NCBI GenBank assembly: GCA_037127315.1
Contig: JBBBDQ010001457.1
Coordinates: 62,001 to 126,000, forward strand
Direction of reading: 5' to 3'
Source: Ascarosepion bandense
Taxonomy: Eukaryota > Mollusca > Cephalopoda > Sepiida > Sepiidae
DNA length: 64,000 nt
Of this stretch, positions 11,286 through 21,411 are shown in pieces. A program made the position numbers and the translations under genes. How positions within the stretch are numbered: position 1 is the first letter of the stretch; every line of letters begins with the position of its first letter. The notes beneath the pieces were generated by a model, which was not told where the DNA came from, did not search any database, and worked only from the letters and a program-made list of their open reading frames with translations.

Positions 11286-11521
11286 TTTGAAAAAAATAAA
11301 ATAAAAATAAAGATCTTATTGCAAGAACAAGAACAGAGGACCAAAAATAGACTTTCCCGAAAAAGTACCTTATTTTTTTTTTTTTTTTTTTGTTTCAAAC
11401 CAATATAAGTAAATAATTAGGGCATTTAACTTTTAATCTTTAGTTTTAATATCAGTTAGTCTAGAGGAAAAAACTACTCTGAATTCAAAATCAAGGAGAA
11501 AGCAACAGAAGTGGGTGTACT

Positions 11522-11660
11522 GCTGGTGTAATGGATAGTGGTACAAAAATGCGAAATCGAAGAACTGTGTTCGAATTCCAGTCAGGTTCGTTACATCCAT
11601 TTACATAAAATGCCTTTGGGAAAGCTATAAATCCATACCCTCTTATGATCTATAATGTAC
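11522..11660 (+). mobile_element. Diverged tRNA-SINE copy
   Basis: It shows tggtgtaatggatagtgg (A-box-like), gttcgaattccagtcagg (B box) and the body motifs 'ccatttacataaaatgcct' and 'gggaaagctataaatcc', in the same order as the other SINE copies but more diverged. It fades after about 11660. Confidence 0.65.
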
Positions 11661-12204
11661 ACACGGAAATTAACATACGACAAAAATAAACTTCAAATAC
11701 TCAAAAAATGTCAAAATTATTTTAAAAATAAGATGGCTCGACGGTTTGTATAAAATTTTCAATTTTCGTTTAGGAAATATACTCTTCACTTAATAACTTA
11801 ATAACCTAGCGCTTACAAGTCTTTGAAGTATATTTTAAATATTTTTGAGACTTTATAAATTATTATAATCAAAAAGAATTAAAACTATTCTTTTAAAATT
11901 TCATTATTAATCGATTTTTCAGATTATAATGTCTTTAATATATATTATTTATTAAAACAATTACCTAATTAAATAATGTCATAGTTTTATTGGATTTTCT
12001 ATTTTACTATTAGGAGCAGATTTTCAGAAAAGAGGCGAAATGCTTGAAAAAATTAATAAACGCTTGACATTCCCCAATGAGTCTTGCGTTTAACTAATAA
12101 AACCAATTTTCCCTACAAAATTCAATTTTTTTAAATTACATAAATTTACGTGGGGTGGGTAACAGATGTAAAAAATATTTTTACCAAGATTTTTTTTAAA
12201 ATAA
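11661..12204. repeat. AT-rich dispersed repeat, left half (split by LINE)
   Basis: Part of this stretch ('aggagcagattttcagaaaa', 'aatgagtcttgcgtttaact', 'taacagatgtaaaaaatat', 'ttaccaagatttt') matches the reverse complement of about 44200-44440. Its continuation is found after the LINE at 15732. The element class is not recognised. Confidence 0.6.
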
Positions 12205-12925
12205 TGATTTAAAAAATGTTGAAGAGTCTCCCTTTCAGTTTGACCAGGAGAACTCTTTCACAGAACTGGCAGTATAGCAAAAAGCATTTCTTCATTTCTT
12301 TGTTCAATATTAAGCCGGCTCCTTTTTCGTCATTTTTGCCTCCTGCGTATATTCTCCTGACGTTGTCGGTGCTGAAGTCTCCATTGTTTGGCCATCTGGT
12401 TTCACATATTCCCAGAATATTGATGTTCAGTCTGTTCATCTCCTGCTTGACATTCTCTAGTTGTCCGCAGTTGTTGAGCGTCCTGACGTTCCATGTCCCC
12501 AAGGTAATAATTTCTTTGTTACGCACACTCGCAGAGTAACGGTCTAGAGACACCTGTTGCTCATGTCGTTCCTTCCCGGTCGATGGACAAATTTTGGGAA
12601 AATGTGTCTCCTTTACGCCGTTGGTGCTAACAGTCGCCGGATGATGTTCAGGTGACACTTGTTGTCCATGTCGGTCCTTACCGGGCGAGGAATTGCTTAC
12701 TTTGAAGTAAACCCCTTCACGCCGCTAAGTTTCATATATTTATGTTGTACAGCCAGATTATGCGCAGGATAGATAGATAGTGGAGTGGTATCCTGTTGCC
12801 TTCTCCACGGTGATTTATTGAGACACAATCTCTAGTTAGCTGGCTCTTGACTTCTTAAGAGTTCCTTCGTCCTTTATAGGTTTATTTTTTCATCTTACCG
12901 GGTTGCTAACATCCCGTAAAAAAAC
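12205..12925 (-). mobile_element. RTE-like LINE copy 1: inverted 5' segment (5' UTR and endonuclease N-terminus)
   Basis: Read on the minus strand, the 5' UTR (about 12925-12700: 'acgggatgttagcaaccc', 'ctccactatctat') is followed by an endonuclease frame at 12658-12209. It contains 'ITLGTWNVRTLNNCGQLENV' and 'ILGICETRW', the N-terminal signature of AP-type LINE endonucleases. The same sequence is in normal order at 45.8-46.45 kb. Here it is inverted relative to the rest of the element at 13204-15731 and ends at 'RLFNI', close to where the plus-strand part begins. That is the expected outcome of twin priming during insertion. The 103-nt-scale forward frames over it are shadows. Confidence 0.85.
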
Positions 12926-13203
12926 GGGGGTGGTGAGAGAAAGAAGAATATAAATATTAAGTATATACATATAACTAGCCATGTAAAGGAAAATATGTCA
13001 ATTCCCCTAGTTAGTCCTAACTAGCAAAAGATAACATCTGCAAAACTAAAGAAAAGCATTTCGTTTCCAGGAAACGGAAAAAGCTAGAAATTTTATTTGA
13101 CTTCTCGTAATTTCTCAAAGATAAACCTATACTGTCTTTCTTGGAGTACTTTGATCGAACGACTCTTAGTTAAGAGACTCAAAGGAACAGAGGAACAAAG
13201 GGG
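12926..13203. other. Sequence between the inverted and direct LINE segments
   Basis: About 280 bp with no match I could find in the intact copy at 45.8 kb. It could be further 5' UTR, filler DNA from the insertion, or a later small insertion. Confidence 0.35.
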
Positions 13204-15731
13204 GAGATAGACCGTTTAACATAGCAATTATAGTCGTCTATGCACCAACAACACAAAGCACTGAGGAAGAAATAGAATTTTTTTACTCCACTCTAGACAA
13301 TCCGAAGGCCCAATGTGAAAACCAAGAAATTAGAAGCATCATGGGAGATTTGAATGCCAAAGTAGGCAAGAAGAGGGAAGGTATGACAACTGGCAACTTT
13401 GGTTTAGAAACCCTCAACGAACGAAAAGAAAAATGGGTCCAATGGTGCACAGCAAATGACCAGGTAATAATTAACAGCTGGTTTCAAGAACACCCACGAC
13501 GTCTATGGACATAGGGAAGCCAAGGAGAAGACACGAAAAACTAGATAGACTACATAATCATAAACAGGAGATTAAGAAACGCTGTGGTTCAATGCAAAAA
13601 TCTATCCAGGCGCCGACTGTGGAAGCGATCACGTCCCAGACATCTGCAAACTAAAGGTGAAACTCCGGAGATTGAAGAAGCCTAGCACAGCACCAAAACT
13701 GAAATACAACACGCTCGTGAATGACCTCAACCTACAAAAAGAATACACTAACAGTATGAAAATCAAATACGAAGAACAAATTGGAAAAAGACACTCGAAA
13801 TGGGACTCACTAAAGGAAGCAATAATGATATCGGCAAACAACATTGCCCCAAAGGAAACCAGGCGAAGAAAAAAAAACGAGTAGATGACTGAAGAGGTTC
13901 TCGATATGATGAGGCAGAAAATGATATCAAGACATGGAATGGAGTACAGGAAACTACACAAGGAAATAAGGAGAAAATGCAGGCAGGCTAAAAAGGAATG
14001 GCTTAATGACAAATGTGCAGAAATAGGGAGACTGAGCAGGCATAATAAAGCTGACATGCATAAAAAAATAAAAGAACTGACGGGACAAAAAAAACTGTTC
14101 CTCAACAGGATGTATAAAATCCAAGAATGGAATGATCACATTGGAGAAAGAGGAAATGCTCCAGTGATGGGAACAATATATAAAAAATCTTTTCCGCGAC
14201 AAGAGAGAGCAACCGATAATACACAAAGACGAGGACGGACCGGAAATATTAAAGTCTGAAGTGGAATCTGCAATGGCCTAACTGAATAGAAACAAAGCAG
14301 CTGGACCAGACGGCATGGTAATAGAGCTGCTGATAGCCCTGGAAGAATTTGGCATAGAGAAAAGTTAAGAAATAATGAATGAAATTTATAATAGCGGTGT
14401 GATAGCAGATGACATCAGCAAGTCGATCTTTATAGCACTGTATAAGAAACCAGGGGCAAGCGAGTGCGAACTCCACAGAATCATCAGTTTAATGAGCCAT
14501 ATAACAAAACTGATCGTCCAAATCCTGATGAATAGAGCGAGAAGCAGAATCAGGCCAGAAATAGGCCGAGAACAGTGCGGGTTCGCCAAAGACACTGGAA
14601 CAAAGAACGCCATATTTATTATTAGGATGCTTTCCGAAAGGGCAATACAAATAAAGAAGGACTTGTACCTATGTTTTATCGATTATGCAAAGGCGTTCGA
14701 CAAAATACGCCACAAAGAATTGATGGAGATACTCGGCAGCCTCGACCATAATTGGGAAAGACCGAAGAGTAATCAAGAATCTCTGTATACGGACAGGTAA
14801 CAGATATACAAAGATAGAAAGGGGCGTAAGACACTGATGTGTATTTTCACCGGATCTATTCAACTTGTACAGCCATACTATTCTGAGGACCCTAGAAGTT
14901 ATGCCAGGATTCGTCATCGGGGTCCACAATTTAAACACCATAAGGTACGCAGATGTTACAGTGCTGATAGCAGACACAGACAGGAAGCTACAAGACCTCC
15001 TACAGAAGGTAGTTGAAAAGAGTTACAAAAAAGGACTACAAATAAACTGCAAGAAAACCGAATGCATGGTCATCAGCAAAAAGGGCAGCCCAAAATGCGA
15101 AATACAGGTCAGCGATACTAAACTCAAAAAGGTACAATAATTTAAAATCTGGGAAGTGTTTTAGCAGAAAACAGAAAGTGCGACACAGAGATCTGAAGGC
15201 GATTTGGCATGGCCAATGAAGCATTCCAGAAGTCGAGTAAAGTATTAAGAAACAGGACAATTTCGCTAGAAACAAAGAAGAGAGTACTGGATTACTATGT
15301 AATGTCGGTTCTTCTATATGGCAGTGAATGTTGGACAATATCTTCGAAGATGAAGGGAAAACTTGAAGCAGCTGAAATGTGGTTCTACAGAAGGATGCTG
15401 TGAATATCCTGGATTGAGCATGTGAGCAATCCTTTTGGAAAGGATGGAAACGAAAAGGAAATTAATACTGAGCATCAGGAAGAGACAGCTAAAGTTCCTG
15501 AAACGTGCAATGAGGAAGGAGGGATTGGAGAATCTGGTACTAACAGGTCAGATAGAGGGAAAAGAGACAAGAGAAAGCAACGGATAAAATATTTGTAGGG
15601 CCTGATCAGGTGGATGACGGACGGAACGAGGGTTGCGTGGTGTAACAGGAGAAAGCATGCTAAGAGCCACCAGGAATAGGGCGTCGTGGAAAGCCATGAT
15701 CGCCTACGTCCTGAAAGGACAGTGCACATAA
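13204..15731 (+). pseudogene. RTE-like LINE copy 1: endonuclease C-terminus, RT and C-terminal domain
   Basis: Order on the plus strand: the endonuclease C-terminal half (VYAPTTQ at about 13240, IMGDLNAKVG at about 13340), then 'MEYRKLHKEIRRKCRQAKKE' (about 13940), then an RT with 'NKAAGPDG' (about 14295) and 'FIDYAKAFDKIRHKELMEI' (about 14680). The catalytic box near 14945 reads IRYADVTVLIAD, so the second aspartate of YADD is replaced by V. The C-terminal region has 'ISLETKKRVLDYYVMSVLLY', 'GSECWTISSKMKGKLEAAEM' and 'WFYRRML'. The element ends 'gaaaggacagtgcacat' at 15731. In-frame stops (after YRRML, inside EVLERM) and frameshifts make it inactive. It lies in an AT-rich repeat that continues at 15732. 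Confidence 0.85.
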
Positions 15732-16130
15732 AAAAAGAATTTCAAAAATAATTGAAATGATTTGTGAATAAGTTCTGAAAGTTTCATTAAAATTTGACGA
15801 TAATTTGATTTTTGCAAGAATTTCTGAATAATTGTATTTTTTCACCGGAAAAAATCTGAGTTACGTAATATTACATGATCCATTTTAAATTCTCGAAACG
15901 ATTTGGTCACCCGCTAATGAAAATAGAAACAAGATTTTTACCAAAATTTCGAACGTGTTAGAAAGGATTAAAAATGTTAAAAATAATTAAAAAATACTTT
16001 GATCTGTCCTCTTAATAACATAAACATTTTGATGGAAAAAGTGCGTTTTTATTAGGTTTGGAGCCTTTTTTCTTCATACTATGCTGTTTTTTCAGCGATT
16101 TAGTAGGGGTACCTAAATTAAACCTATTTT
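15732..16130. repeat. AT-rich dispersed repeat, right half
   Basis: Continues the repeat interrupted at 12204. Motifs 'gatttgtgaataagttct', 'ttacgtaatattaca' and 'cgaacgtgttagaaagg' occur in reverse complement, contiguous with the left half, at about 43990-44180. Confidence 0.65.
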
Positions 16131-16140
16131 TTCCATAATG

Positions 16141-16502
16141 GAGACATGATCGCCCAAGCGTGTATCACGTATGACACTTAACTGACTGACTGAATATAAT
16201 AATTGAAATAATGATTAAGGCTTCTACTGGTCATAAAGTGGGGGATCAGTTTATTACTTCATAACTATAGGATACCGATCCCCCACTAATTACTACATAA
16301 TAATATAATACATTTCTTTCCCCTCTACCTATGAGTCAAATAACAGGACAGATTGGGTTCTATAATCTTGGCTGGTAAACAGTCTACCGCAGAAAGCAAT
16401 GGCAACCTACTGCGGGATAATCTTCTTCCCAGTCAGTCATGTCTCTTTTGAGACATGATCGCCCAAGCGTGTATCACGTATGGCACTTAACTGACTGACT
16501 GA
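16141..16502 (+). mobile_element. SINE-tail composite with GTGGGGGATC hairpin
   Basis: It runs SINE tail (gacatgatcgcccaagcg, cacttaactgactgactg), then a spacer with the inverted repeat gtgggggatcagtttatt .. accgatcccccac (about 16228-16277). A second head-less SINE follows (gacagattgggttc, accgcagaaagcaatggc, the stem-loop catgtctc..gagacatg, and the tail ending cttaactgactgactga at 16500). No tRNA head is present. Confidence 0.8.
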
Positions 16503-17324
16503 TAGTTCTTTTAGTGACTTGTTGGAAGGGGAAAATAACAAAGTTAACCAACCTTCTCTCTAACTTGAATTGAACTTGTAGAAATGCTATTGTTTTGAAG
16601 AGTTTCTTTTTTATTTTTTGTTGCCAGTGTTGTAATTACACAGGATACCCTTTTGTCGTAGAGTCTGATAAGAATACCTTCTTTCACCATTGTTGTAGAC
16701 AGTGGCCCAAAAAAATAAAATTATGAATTTACGTGAAGATCGTTTCTTCGAATCCTTCGTCGCCAAGATGTTGTGACCAAGTGAAAGGTTTAAAAAAACA
16801 ACGAAACACATGTTGTTGAAATATTGTATATTTAACAGTAAATACAACAGAAGAGGAGTACACGACTAGTGCGTGTGTCGGTTGTCCAGCGTTCAATCAG
16901 TTCGACTGTTCGTATTTACCTTTTTCCCCACCATGCAAAAGATGCACACAAGGTCATTTTTTAGGTGTGTTTTTCGGAAGCGCCGTGGAAAATTCCCAAA
17001 ACCCCTCGGCAGTTCCCCTTTTGCGAACTTCTCATGCGCCGGGCAATAAACTCAACCCCCTCCCGAAGGTGAGTTAATTCCTGGCGAGATGACCCCCTGG
17101 GGTTTGGCACTCATCAGTCCAATTTCCTTCAACCGCATATCCGTCCTTGGGCAGACATATAACCATTCCGCACTTTGCTTGATGACAGAGAAGCTACTGA
17201 AATCAATTCGACTGTTTCTCCAAGGCCTCATCTCCCACTAATCTTATTGTAGACGGAAGAGCGAGGACCCCACAACACAATAAGAAATTATTCTCGAATT
17301 AAAAAGCGTCATTTATGATCTACT
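16503..17324. other. Unclassified, with GC-richer patch 16850-17280
   Basis: No known domain. Around 16900-17210 two related phrases occur ('atcagttcgactgttcg' and 'atcaattcgactgtttc') together with short GC-rich runs, which suggests an old repeat of unknown family. Confidence 0.35.
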
Positions 17325-18238
17325 GGCCATATAGCCCGGCGTTGCTCGGGCTCTTAAGTGGTTATGTTGAAATGGTAAGTTCAAGTGCTTATTCAAAAAG
17401 CTCCAGTTTGAGGTTGCCGTGACAGGTAAGTTAAAACAATACGAGATAAGTATTGGTTTTTGTTGTATTTGTAAAACAGGATTCATGCTTGTTCAATTTT
17501 GCCAATAAACAGGAATGATATATGTACAAGTGGAAAAATGGGGGCGGGCGTTAAGAAAGCCTGTAATGTGATGCGATGACGTTGTGACGCAGAAGAAGCT
17601 GATGCATTGCCCCTGCAACTTCGGAGAGGTTGACACCTTGTAGAAAAAATGAAACTGTTATGGTATATGATAAGGTAGAAGTTACAAAAAAGACGCGATT
17701 TTTGTTGGAATACAACTAAGCGTTTCGGAGAAACGAACGATCCCAAAAAGCAACATTTTCCATTAATGTTTGTTGCAACCTGTGTGTCAATTTAAATTTT
17801 TGTTGGCATATCAAAGCATCAGACTATGATCTATCAGTGACACGATTTTGGTTGAGTTTGAATAAAGCGTCTTTGAGAAATGCACAAAAGTGCGCAAAAG
17901 ACCATCCGAAATTATGTTTTCAGTCGATTTTTGACGAATCCTGTACATTGACTCAAAAGATTTTTGTGTATAACAAAGTTTTGGACCTTGATCTATAAGT
18001 TCCTCGACTTATGTTGAATTCGCATAAGGCGTCTCGGAGGAGAATAGTTCGTAAATTCTAAACGTTTCGTGGATTTCTGCCGTAATCTGTAAATCGATTC
18101 GATAAAATTTTGCGTACATCATAGGTTCATGTCATGATCGACAAGTGACCCAATTTTGGTTGAAATCAGACCAAGAGTTTCGGAGGAGTATGGTTTGTTA
18201 GAATGGAGACACAGAAACACACACATAACGGCATATCC

Positions 18239-18243
<5 letters not shown>
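17325..18243 (-). mobile_element. Diverged Helitron-like element
   Basis: The left end (atagcccggcgttgctcggg) is the reverse complement of the hairpin-bearing 3' terminus of the Helitrons in this window, but it ends ..CCAGT rather than ..CTAGT. The right end near 18240, read on the minus strand, gives 'tataaatgga' and a TG-rich stretch like the 5' termini of the other copies, now embedded in a TA microsatellite. The interior has three similar ~130-bp paragraphs ('gattttggttgagtttgaataaagcgtc', 'catcagactatgatct'; 'gtcgacttatgttgaattc'), an internal imperfect repetition. Confidence 0.5.

Positions 18244-18318
<75 letters not shown>
18244..18318. repeat. (TA)n(GA)n compound microsatellite
   Basis: About 40 bp of TA followed directly by about 34 bp of GA. 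Confidence 0.95.
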
Positions 18319-18321
<3 letters not shown>

Positions 18322-18360
18322 GAGATTTTCATTTGGTCATTGACTTATTTTAAATCTAAA

Positions 18361-18693
18361 TCTAAACTTATTTATAAATGGAACTTTGTCTGTGGCTGTG
18401 TGTGTGGCTCTGTGTGTGGCTGTGTATGTGTGTGTGTGTATAGACACCGAAACAACTGAACCGATTTTCTTGAAAATTTACACAGTTGTACTATAAGCGA
18501 CTGCGAGTGTTCTTAGCTAGGTTTTGTGTCGAGGTACTCCCGATAAATATCGAAAATCGATAATCGAAAAAATCGGGTTATAGAAGGAATGGTCCGATTT
18601 TAATCAAATTTGGTACACTCATAGACAAAGACATAAGAAACGATATTCAGTAGTTTCAAGGTTTCAGTTCTTATAATAGTGTAGAAAATTGAT

Positions 18694-18727
<34 letters not shown>

Positions 18728-18930
18728 TATATAAGGCAAGATGTTTGTGTGTGTGTGTGTGTGCCTGTTTATCTGTCTGTATGTCCTTTATACAAAACCA
18801 CAATTTTTATCCGATTCTCACCAAACTTCACACAAATATTATTTAGGCTGAGTCTGAGCTCCAGGACCAGGACCGTGGATTAGTTTTAAAGCTTTCATTT
18901 CACCCGCGCAACGCCGGGCTATACTGCTAG
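18361..18930 (+). mobile_element. Complete non-autonomous Helitron, 570 bp
   Basis: The 5' end is A|TCTAAACTTATTTATAA at 18361. The 3' end has the hairpin cccgcgcaacgccggg, then 'ctatactgCTAG' ending at 18930, followed by T. This is the A^T insertion site and CTRR terminus expected of Helitrons. The interior holds 'ccgattttcttgaaaattta', 'cgaaaatcgataatcg', a TA tract, a 'ggcaagatgtttgtg' segment and 'ttagttttaaagctttca'. It has no Rep/helicase frame, so it depends on a partner elsewhere. Confidence 0.85.
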
Positions 18931-19194
18931 TATCAAATAGAATTGATAATGTAAAGGCAAAATTAAAGTAATCTGTCCCTGTTCTCAGCAACATAGAAAG
19001 TCCTGTCAATCCATTTCCTCTTATTCTATAAGAGAATGTACAATTGTTCACGCACGTATGTTAACATTAATAAAGGAAATATTAGTGAAATAGAGTGCGA
19101 GAGGGGAAGTGAGAATTTGTGAGTTATTCAGTGATGCATTGTCATATACTAACCAGTAGAATGGGTGAATGGATAGACTAACATGGTCGACAAA

Positions 19195-19740
19195 TAATTT
19201 TTTTTAATCGTTTCACCCCAAGCAATGCATTCCACTACCACTATTGCGCTTGGGGCTACATAGGGGAAAGTAAATAAAAAAGTGGTTAGACATAGGAAAT
19301 GTCAGAAGGGGGTGATAGGTAGTTGGGAGGATGGGAAGAGTGTTTGAAAGAATGGAAGCGAGTTAGTGTGTTAGGAGGTGTCTATTGACCTTACATTTAA
19401 ACTCCTGGAGATTGTAGTCGTCGGGGAAGCAGTCATGTGGAAGGAAATTCCAGAGTCGGGAAGTACGAGAAAAGAAACTGTTGGAATAGAAGTTGCGGTT
19501 GCATTTTATCGGTTTCACTGTAAAAGGGTGGGATCTAGTCGCTAATCTAGTATCTCGTGCAAATTCGAACCTAGGGGCACCAGTGATCTAGGTTCATCGG
19601 AGATTCAATTGTAAATCATTTTCACTGTAAAAGGGTGGGATCTAGTTGCTAATCTAGTATCTCGTGCAAATTCGAACCTAGGGGGTACCAGTGATCTAAG
19701 TTCATCGGAGCAGAAGCCATGAAAGTATTTATATGTCTTC
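19195..19740 (-). pseudogene. 3' end of a Jockey/CR1-like LINE, with internal duplication
   Basis: On the minus strand it encodes the C-terminal tail of the pol protein (..RLATRSHPFTVK.., ..SRLWNFLP.. in broken frames) and then the family 3' terminus (19205-19265) with a T-run (A tail) at about 19198-19204. The segment at about 19510-19605 is repeated at about 19615-19710 ('tttcactgtaaaagggtggg', 'atctagtatctcgtgc', 'accagtgatct'), a local tandem duplication absent from the other copies. Confidence 0.75.
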
Positions 19741-20018
19741 AACATTTAAACACGATGCTCATAAGTAACGTTTTAGATGGTTCTGGTATACCAACATTTT
19801 AGAATAACAGTACAGAACATTTACAGCTAGTACGAACTTATTGACGATAATGCTATTACAAATATATAGGTGAATAGGTCAAAAACTTACTCTTCTAACT
19901 GGCCATGAAGATAAAAATTTACGAAGGCCATCAGCGAGAAATTCTATGAACGTGAAATATGAAAGAAGCAGTTATGTACATAATTCTTTAGATATTTGAA
20001 GAATAAATACGAAAGTAC

Positions 20019-20300
20019 TGTGGAATTACGTGTATTTCCACACAGTTCATCCACAGCTGCATTCACACATGTACATACACACACGCGATCATCACGTGAT
20101 ATCCTTATGCTTTCCCGCGTTTTCCCGGGACTTATAAAATACAGGGACACACGTGTTACACACAGCAGTTCCAGTTCGAGTACCAAGCAAGGTCTTTGTT
20201 AATTTCAGCTGCCCGCGATAGCGCAATGCTATCGCGGGGTCGCGTTCCTCAGTCTCATCTAATTCTCTCACAATTTATACAGTTGGCGCAGACACTCAAC
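20019..20300 (+). promoter_or_regulatory. Possible LTR promoter end with primer-binding-like site
   Basis: A TATA box (tataaaat at 20133-20140) with a GC-rich upstream region (cccgcgttttcccggg) is followed about 150 bp downstream by 'caatttataca', then 'gttggcgcagacactcaac' (20282-20300). That tggcgc start is the layout of an LTR end plus tRNA primer-binding site. A short perfect hairpin, gcgatagc..gctatcgc, lies near 20215-20238. No matching second LTR was found and the 5' border is uncertain. Confidence 0.35.
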
Positions 20301-20684
20301 AGGTACACACCATGTCAAAACTCTATAAGACTAAACGCCCAACTCACAATATTATACAAATTCTATCATTTGTACGGCTAACACCATGAACATTATTCAT
20401 GAACTTACACATCTGAACAATTCCTCTCAGCAGTATTTTCATACATAATCTTCTTAACACGGTGTGAATTCCTTCAACAATAATGAACATTCAAATTTAT
20501 GCTAAGATCCAAAACAATAATCTTCGCACAGACAATGGGAGACAATTTCAAACAACCAATTTCACATATTATTCAACATCTATGTATATTATGTATTACA
20601 TGTTAAATATTTGTTAATACACTGTATCGTTACACATTAATGTTTTGTCAACTTCATTTCACTTTCTCTTTGCTTGTTTAATTG

Positions 20685-20766
20685 TTGTGTTCGACAATCT
20701 TCATCGCCACTGTTGTGTCGACAATTTTCGTCGCCACTGTTGTGTCGACAATCTTCGTCGCCACAC
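20685..20766 (-). repeat. Triplicated leader next to LTR (primer-binding-like motif x3)
   Basis: On the minus strand, immediately after the LTR end (..acaaca), 'tggcgacgaagattgtcg' is followed by two more 26-28-bp copies (tggcgacgaaaattgtcg, tggcgatgaagattgtcg), each separated by 'acacaacagt'. The linker repeats the last bases of the LTR. A tggcgac start just after an LTR is typical of Gypsy-type primer-binding sites. Confidence 0.6.
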
Positions 20767-21058
20767 TGTTGTGTCGTGAGTAAGAATAAATAACTCAACA
20801 ACAGGAATAGGTTAATTGTTGTATTCCGTGAAAATAGTATTTACAAAGGTTATTAGTATCCAATACAAGAATAAGGGTTAATCGTCTCAACCGTCGTAAG
20901 ACGTAGTATGAGCAATGGGTACTTCCGGGTCGTCACCGGAAGTCTACGACTGATTTGTCGATCGGCTGCTCGGCACACTCTCTTACGTAGATGCCACCAT
21001 TACTTTACATAGTAATGGAATAGTCCATTATAGCCGAATAGGCGCGGGCGTCCCAACA
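20767..21058 (-). mobile_element. LTR (292 bp) of a Gypsy-like element
   Basis: Read on the minus strand it runs TGTTGGGACGCC .. CACGACACAACA. It shares order and motifs with the LTR at 40221-40556: 'gtcttacgacgg', 'acttccgg..ccggaagt', 'cggaatacaac' and 'ctgttgttgagttatt'. The flanks at the two ends (cacac and ttaat) do not match as a TSD, because one side continues into the element's leader. It is therefore a 5' LTR plus leader, not a solo LTR. Confidence 0.7.
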
Positions 21059-21411
21059 TTAATCATGGAATTTCAATGCTTATAAAAATAATGGTGGGTT
21101 GTAAGGATTTGGGTAGAATGTCCCTTTTGGAAGTGGCCAGGTAAATTCCATAGAGAAATCATTCCAAATTAACCTTGCAGTACGACGCCCCCACAATACA
21201 AAATGAAAATAATGTCAAAAGAACATGATCTGTAAAGAAACTTGTTTAAGCGCTGATGAAATCGACGTCACTTAGGATCTAGTAATACTAGTGTGAAATG
21301 CTACACTCATAATTCATCATCCTCATCGTCATTTTCATTAACAATGACATAAACCAGATGTTGTCGTATGGGTCGCTGAGCACCTGAGTAACAAATCAGC
21401 TCCCTTCATAT

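Noticed and set aside
17105..17160. Reverse-strand ctgatgagtgcc as a hammerhead
   Set aside because: No GAAA box or closing stems downstream.
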